Below the pieces are notes generated by a model. The model had not been told where the DNA came from. It was given only the letters and a program-made list of their open reading frames with translations, and searched no databases. The translations under genes and the position numbers were made by a program. A stretch of DNA of 9,994 nucleotides from positions 1-9,994 of the forward strand of contig JAQGNM010000288.1 of assembly GCA_028291845.1 (NCBI GenBank), given 5' to 3'. The DNA comes from Massilia sp. GTDB lineage: Bacteria > Pseudomonadota > Gammaproteobacteria > Burkholderiales > Burkholderiaceae_D. This document shows, piece after piece, positions 6,056-9,994 of the stretch. Every line of letters starts with the position of its first letter. Positions within the stretch are counted from its first letter, which is position 1.

Positions 6056-7404
6056 TGGACTTCGATCTCGCCCGCTTGAACGAAGATCACGAAGCCCTGA
6101 TCCAGTTTCTGTACCTGGCGCCGGTCGGCCTGGTGCAGGCTTCGCTAGACGGCGCGATTTCGATGATAAACCCGGTGGCGGCGCAATTGCTGATGCCGCT
6201 GTCGCACGACTCATGCCTCGACAACCTGTTTGCCGCGCTCGAACGGGTCGCCCCCGATTTGCGCCACCTGTGCGCCGATTTCGCCGCGCCGCAGGGCGTG
6301 GTGTGCGATGGCGTGCATCTGCACCTGGACCGCGACGCCAGTAAGCGCGTGCCGGCGCGGGTGCTGTCGCTGTCGGTCGTCAAACTCGGCGAAGCGCGCC
6401 TGATGGCGGTGCTCGGCGACGTCACCGAACAGGTGCGGCGCGAGCGCGAACTGCGCCGCACCGACGCCTGGCTCAACGCCATTTTGAGCAGCATCAGCGA
6501 TTACGCGCTGGTGCGTCTGGACGCGCAAGGCCGCATCGAATCGTGGAACGAGAGCATCGGCCGGGTCACCGGCTACAACGCCGCGCAGACGGTGGGCCAG
6601 TCGTATGCGCTGTTCTATCCTGCCGGCGCGACCACGCCGGAGCACCTTGCCGACCGCCTCAGCGAGGCCGAACGCGATGGCTGGAGCCTCGATGACGGCC
6701 TGCGCAGGCGGGCCGACGGCAGCACCTTCCGCGTCAGCGCGATGATCTCGCCGCTGCGCGACGTTGTCGATGGCGACACCAGCGCCTATTCGCTGGTGAT
6801 GCGCCGCCTGGCCGACGCCGAAAACGGCGATCAGCAGGCGCCCGTCGAGCGCCAGCGTAACGCCGCCCTGCGCGATTACCTGACGGGCCTGGGCAACCGC
6901 CGGGCGTTTTTCGAAGCGGCCGAACTGGAACTCGAGCGGCGCCGCCGCCTGCCGCGCCCGATCGCCATGATCATGATCGACGCCGATCATTTCAAACGCA
7001 TCAACGACGACCACGGCCATGCCGGCGGCGACGCCGTGCTGCGCCACCTGGCCGCCGCCATGAACCTGACCTTCCGCGAAATCGATGTCGTCGCCCGCGT
7101 CGGTGGCGAGGAGTTCGCCGTGCTGCTGCCGTCGACCGACCTGGCCGGCGCGGCGGCGGTGGCCGAGCGCTTGCGCCTGCTGGTGGCGCAGGCGAGCGTC
7201 ATGGTCGATGCCGCTGCCGTCGACTACACCATCAGTGCCGGCGTGGCGGCCATGGACGAGCGCATCACCGACCTGGAGATGCTGATGAAGCGCGCCGACC
7301 AGGCCTTGTTCGAGGCCAAGCGGCGCGGCAGGAACCGGGTCGGCTGCTGGAATGAAGACGCTGCCCACATCGACCAAAATGAGAGCACGAGAGAACGCAT
7401 ATGA
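6055..7404 (+). CDS. PAS-PAS-GGDEF diguanylate cyclase
   Basis: The 449-residue cytosolic protein has no membrane segments. The first PAS-like domain spans about 13-125, ending in the typical GDVTEQ exit. A second PAS domain spans about 138-250 (AILSSISDYALVRLDAQGRIESWN...). A GGDEF domain spans about 268-432. The active-site motif is GGEEF at 350-354, and the metal-binding strand is MIDADHFKRIND (Asp309). An RxxD inhibitory site (Arg341-Asp344) sits exactly five residues before GGEEF. It should make cyclic di-GMP from two GTP and be product-inhibited. The start is ATG 6055, which overlaps the PYP stop (TGATG); a longer frame reaching 5878 only reads through the PYP gene. The partner sensor is inferred to be the PYP-like protein. 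The first PAS domain is paralogous to that of the next gene. Confidence 0.92.
   Translation: MDFDLARLNEDHEALIQFLYLAPVGLVQASLDGAISMINPVAAQLLMPLSHDSCLDNLFAALERVAPDLRHLCADFAAPQGVVCDGVHLHLDRDASKRVPARVLSLSVVKLGEARLMAVLGDVTEQVRRERELRRTDAWLNAILSSISDYALVRLDAQGRIESWNESIGRVTGYNAAQTVGQSYALFYPAGATTPEHLADRLSEAERDGWSLDDGLRRRADGSTFRVSAMISPLRDVVDGDTSAYSLVMRRLADAENGDQQAPVERQRNAALRDYLTGLGNRRAFFEAAELELERRRRLPRPIAMIMIDADHFKRINDDHGHAGGDAVLRHLAAAMNLTFREIDVVARVGGEEFAVLLPSTDLAGAAAVAERLRLLVAQASVMVDAAAVDYTISAGVAAMDERITDLEMLMKRADQALFEAKRRGRNRVGCWNEDAAHIDQNESTRERI
6091..6447 (+). repeat. Duplicated PAS-domain coding segment, copy 1
   Basis: Codons 13-131 of the diguanylate cyclase gene match codons 10-131 of the following gene at 7428-7793. 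Both encode EALIQFLYxAPxGLVQ, a DGAIxMxNP turn, LLMPL, DNLFA and LMAVLxDVT at the same spacing. DNA is nearly identical in places, for example around 6094-6137 and 7431-7474. This indicates an internal duplication within the operon. Confidence 0.8.
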
Positions 7405-9170
7405 TGGACAGTGATAACGCCGCCAACGAGGCGCTGATCCAGTTTTTGTACCGCGCACCGATCGGCCTGGTGCAGATCACCATGGACGGCGCCATCGAGA
7501 TGCTCAATCCGATGTCGTCGAGCCTGCTGATGCCGCTGGCCCCTGACGGCAACATGGACAACCTGTTCGCCGTGCTCGACCCGGTGGCGCCCGAGCTGCG
7601 CCAGATGACCACCATGTTCGCCGAACCGGCCGGGGTCATCTGCGAATCGTTCCGCATCGATCTGGGCGACAGCCTGGACGCCGGCGCCGGCCATCCGCGT
7701 CCGCAGTTCCTGGCCATCAGTCTTCTTAAACTCGACGCCGGCAAGCTCATGGCGGTGCTGGCCGACGTCACCGCCGAAGCGCAGCGCGAGCGCGACACCA
7801 TCGCTCGCCGCCTCAACAGCGCCGCCCGCATCGACGCCCTCACGCAAATGCCGAACCGGCGCGCGGTGCAGGAGCAGATCGGCCTGATGATGAACGGCCA
7901 GGGCGGCCCGCACAGCGACTACGCCGTCCTGTTCCTCAATTTCGACCGCTTCAAACAGATCAACGATTCGCTCGGCAATGCCGCCGGCGACCAGGTGCTG
8001 GTGGCCATGGCCGCGCGCATGCGCGCCGTGCTGCGCCCCAGCGGCGACGGTGTGCGCGCCACCAGCGGCGGCGGCCAGATGGCCGCGCGCATCGGCGGCG
8101 ACGAATTCGTCGTCGTCCTCGATGGCGTGCGCCGCGCCGGCGACGTTGAAAGCGTCGCCGGCCGGCTGCTGGACAACATCAGCAAACCCTACGTCATCGA
8201 CGGCCACGAAATCATCTGCAATGTCAGCATCGGCATCGTGCTGGGCAGCGAAGCGCTGGGCGACGCCGACAGCGTGCTGCGCGACGCCAGCATCGCCATG
8301 GCGCTGGCCAAGTCCGGCGCCCGCGGCTACGTGGTGTTCGAGCATTCGATGCGCGAACGCGCCGTGCGGCGCGGCGACATCGAGGGCGATTTGCGCCGCG
8401 CCCTGCACGAGAACCACTTGTTCGTGCTGTACCAGCCGGTGGTGGGATTGCTGGCGGACGGCCGCATCGACTGCTCCACTGGCGTCGAGGCGCTGGTGCG
8501 CTGGCGCCATCCGGTGCGCGGCGTGGTGCCGCCGCTGGAATTTATCGAAGTGGCCGAGGAATGCGGCCTGATAGGCGCGGTCGGCGACTTCGTGCTCGAA
8601 CGCGCCTGCAGCGATTTTGTCGCCTGGCGCGCCGTGCTGGGCGAGGCCGCGCCGCGCCTGCTGGCGGTCAATCTGTCGCGCGCACAATTGGCGCATCCGG
8701 GTTTTACCGCGCGGGTCGCGCAGATCCTGCAAGCGACCGCCATGGACCCGCGCCAGCTGCAGCTGGAAGTGACGGAAAGCCTGGCCGCCCAGGACAACCA
8801 GGTGCAAAGCCGCCTGCACGAACTGAAAGCGCTCGGCATCAAGCTGGAGCTGGACGACTTCGGCACCGGCTACTCGTCGCTGGCCAGCCTGCACCTGCTG
8901 CCGGTCGATACCGTCAAAATCGACCGCTCCTTCGTCAGCCAGAGCGATACCAGCGCCCACCATCGCGTGCTGATCGAGGCCACCGTCAAGGTGGCCAGAA
9001 GCCTGGGCATGGACACGGTGGCCGAGGGCATCGAGACGGCGGCGCAGGCCCGCGTGGTCAATGAGCTGCAGGTCGACAAGGGCCAGGGGTATTTGTTCAG
9101 CCGGCCGCTGGAATCGCCCGCGCTGATCGGGTGGATCGCCAGTTCTTCGGCGCTGGCGCTGGTGGCTTGA
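7401..9170 (+). CDS. PAS-GGDEF-EAL cyclic-di-GMP enzyme, probable phosphodiesterase
   Basis: The 589-residue soluble protein has a PAS-like domain (about 10-125), a GGDEF domain (about 140-312) and an EAL domain (about 325-580). GGDEF is intact at 232-236, but the RxxD inhibitory site is absent: the corresponding residues are Gly-Gly-Gly-Gln. All EAL catalytic signatures are present: EALVRW (Glu363), NLS (Asn424), EVTES (Glu456), DDFGTGYSS (Asp485/486), KIDRSF (Lys506), AEGIET (Glu542) and GQGYLFSRP (Gln562). It should therefore hydrolyse cyclic di-GMP; the GGDEF half may act as a GTP-sensing regulatory domain or as a cyclase. The ATG at 7401 overlaps the previous stop as ATGA, with a weak GAGAGA upstream. 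An alternative ATG is at 7404. Its PAS domain is a paralogue of the first PAS of the preceding cyclase, so the two may respond to the same signal. Confidence 0.94.
   Translation: MMDSDNAANEALIQFLYRAPIGLVQITMDGAIEMLNPMSSSLLMPLAPDGNMDNLFAVLDPVAPELRQMTTMFAEPAGVICESFRIDLGDSLDAGAGHPRPQFLAISLLKLDAGKLMAVLADVTAEAQRERDTIARRLNSAARIDALTQMPNRRAVQEQIGLMMNGQGGPHSDYAVLFLNFDRFKQINDSLGNAAGDQVLVAMAARMRAVLRPSGDGVRATSGGGQMAARIGGDEFVVVLDGVRRAGDVESVAGRLLDNISKPYVIDGHEIICNVSIGIVLGSEALGDADSVLRDASIAMALAKSGARGYVVFEHSMRERAVRRGDIEGDLRRALHENHLFVLYQPVVGLLADGRIDCSTGVEALVRWRHPVRGVVPPLEFIEVAEECGLIGAVGDFVLERACSDFVAWRAVLGEAAPRLLAVNLSRAQLAHPGFTARVAQILQATAMDPRQLQLEVTESLAAQDNQVQSRLHELKALGIKLELDDFGTGYSSLASLHLLPVDTVKIDRSFVSQSDTSAHHRVLIEATVKVARSLGMDTVAEGIETAAQARVVNELQVDKGQGYLFSRPLESPALIGWIASSSALALVA
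7428..7793 (+). repeat. Duplicated PAS-domain coding segment, copy 2
   Basis: This is the partner of the segment at 6091-6447. By eye the two encoded domains share roughly half or more of their residues over 120 positions. The main length difference is a GAGHPRP-like insertion near residues 94-100 of this copy. Confidence 0.8.
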
Positions 9171-9175
9171 GGAGC

Positions 9176-9192
9176 GCCGGGAACGGCCCGGC
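9176..9192 (+). terminator. hairpin after the PYP/c-di-GMP operon, possible terminator
   Basis: GCCGGG (9176-9181) pairs perfectly with CCCGGC (9187-9192) over a 5-base loop, five bases after the last operon stop. The downstream CTGTTCAAGCTTCCTTTCC is only moderately T-rich, so termination may be partial or Rho-dependent. Confidence 0.5.
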
Positions 9193-9296
9193 CTGTTCAA
9201 GCTTCCTTTCCGCGCAAGTTGGCTAAAAAGCGGGGGACAGGCGGGGCCGCCGAGGCTCCTGCGGCGCCAGTCCCCGCACCATCGGAAAAATTCGTC

Positions 9297-9302
9297 CATA
9301 AT
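9297..9302 (+). promoter_or_regulatory. possible -10 element before the MaoC-like gene
   Basis: CATAAT lies 7 bases before the ATG at 9309, with no recognisable -35. If used, transcription would begin at or next to the start codon, giving a nearly leaderless message. That would fit the absence of a Shine-Dalgarno. This is weak evidence. Confidence 0.25.
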
Positions 9303-9308
9303 AAAGCG

Positions 9309-9994
9309 ATGATTCCACCGCTTCCGCCCATGCGCCTGTCGAGCTTGCTCGCGGCCCTGTTCAAACGGGGCGCGGCCGGCCACCATGAAGATGGCGCCAA
9401 CGCCGTGCTGCAAACCGATTTTCTGCTGCCCCGCATCGACACCCACCACGTGGCCCGCTACAACGCCCTGCTCGGCTTTGCGCCCGGCAGCGTGCCGCTG
9501 ACGTATTACTACCTGCTGACCCAGCGCGCCCATCTGGCCACCCTGCTTGCCCAGGGTTTTCCCTACCGCGTGGCCGGTATGGTCCATGTCGAAAACACCC
9601 TGGTGGAAACGCAGCCGGCCGATCCGTCGCGCCCCTTGCACCTGACTACCACGGTGGCGATCGGCCCCGCCACCGCGTCCGGCGCCGTGCACTGCGACCT
9701 GCTGACGGTGGGCGTGCAGGAAGGGATGACGGTATTTAGTTGCACAAGCAAGTATCTCGCCAAGCGGGGCAAGCGCAAAGGCCCGTCGTCGGCCGCCCGC
9801 GACACCATCGAAGGCAAACGCATCGGCGGCTGGGCGGTCGGCGGCTCGCTGGGGCGGGCCTATGCAAAAGTGTCGGGCGACTGGAACCCGATTCACCTGT
9901 GGCGCTGGTCGGCGCGGCTGATGGGCATGCGCCGGCCGATCATTCACGGCATGCACAGCGTGGCGGCCGCCTGCGCCCTGCTCGAGCAAACCAC
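9309..9994 (+). CDS. MaoC-like hot-dog dehydratase/hydratase (runs off right edge)
   Basis: An open frame of 228 codons continues past the window end. Residues 181-196 read LGRAYAKVSGDWNPIH, the hydratase-2/MaoC signature, with the catalytic Asp191 and His196. IIHGMHSVA (211-219) completes the substrate pocket. The first 150 residues look like a degenerate hot-dog half (MVHVENTLVETQP...), so the protein is probably a double hot-dog acyl dehydratase of about 290 residues acting on an acyl-CoA or acyl-ACP enoyl/3-hydroxy pair. The ATG at 9309 is chosen as the usual start, although it lacks a ribosome-binding site. Other candidates are ATG 9330 and TTG 9219; the frame stays open back to the stop of the preceding gene. 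Any link to the carrier-protein ligase is speculative. Confidence 0.82.
   Translation, partial: MIPPLPPMRLSSLLAALFKRGAAGHHEDGANAVLQTDFLLPRIDTHHVARYNALLGFAPGSVPLTYYYLLTQRAHLATLLAQGFPYRVAGMVHVENTLVETQPADPSRPLHLTTTVAIGPATASGAVHCDLLTVGVQEGMTVFSCTSKYLAKRGKRKGPSSAARDTIEGKRIGGWAVGGSLGRAYAKVSGDWNPIHLWRWSARLMGMRRPIIHGMHSVAAACALLEQT

Noticed and set aside
6211..7458. A 415-codon minus-strand frame opposite the diguanylate cyclase gene
   Set aside because: It has the same antisense composition and no recognisable domain, and it lies wholly opposite a clear PAS-PAS-GGDEF gene apart from a short tail over the next gene.
9168..9308. A stop-separated fusion of the GGDEF-EAL and MaoC-like proteins (same frame, single TGA)
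   Set aside because: Both are complete families on their own, the intervening translated stretch has no domain character, and a hairpin follows the stop. Shared frame has a one-in-three chance.
7224..9989. A 921-codon open frame on the minus strand opposite the GGDEF-EAL and MaoC-like genes
   Set aside because: Its product is low-complexity and rich in His, Gln, Ala, Gly and Arg, with no motif. The plus strand here encodes two proteins with full catalytic signatures. Long antisense frames are expected in GC-rich genes with strong third-position bias.
1..9994. CRISPR arrays, insertion sequences, integrase or phage genes
   Set aside because: I saw no regularly spaced direct repeats, transposase motifs or terminal inverted repeats anywhere in the window.

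Overview
The window looks like a chromosomal segment from a GC-rich betaproteobacterium, most likely Burkholderiales and probably Oxalobacteraceae (Massilia/Duganella/Janthinobacterium-like). This rests on the IspB and L21 protein sequences, the high GC at third codon positions and the divergent rplU/ispB arrangement. It is an inference from sequence recognition, not from a search.

Left part (1-1579) is housekeeping. The 5' end of rplU (ribosomal protein L21) reads leftward off the window edge and is divergent from ispB (octaprenyl diphosphate synthase, ubiquinone side chain). Each has a recognisable sigma70 promoter in the 256-base intergenic region. A tRNA-Pro(CGG) with its own promoter follows ispB.

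Middle part (1605-4182), all on the minus strand, has an accessory character. It holds a hipBA-type toxin-antitoxin pair whose hipA ends 25 bases from the tRNA 3' end, and a secreted non-specific DNA/RNA endonuclease with its own promoter.

Right part (4247-9170) is the most interesting. A compact AMP-forming acyl/aryl ligase with an N-terminal acyl-carrier-protein domain is divergent from a three-gene operon with overlapping stops and starts (TGATG, then ATGA). The first gene encodes a 129-residue protein that aligns end to end with photoactive yellow protein (PYP) and keeps the equivalents of Tyr42, Glu46 and the chromophore-binding Cys69. The second encodes a PAS-PAS-GGDEF diguanylate cyclase with an intact inhibitory site. 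The third encodes a PAS-GGDEF-EAL protein with an intact phosphodiesterase active site. The first PAS domains of the two c-di-GMP enzymes are recent paralogues of each other. Since PYP chromophore is made by activating p-coumarate with an AMP-forming ligase, the whole locus reads as a candidate blue-light sensor wired to cyclic-di-GMP, with its own chromophore-activating enzyme. No tyrosine ammonia-lyase is visible in the window.

The right edge (9309-9994) is the first 228 codons of a MaoC-like hot-dog hydratase/dehydratase that runs off the end. It is separated from the c-di-GMP operon by a GC-rich hairpin.
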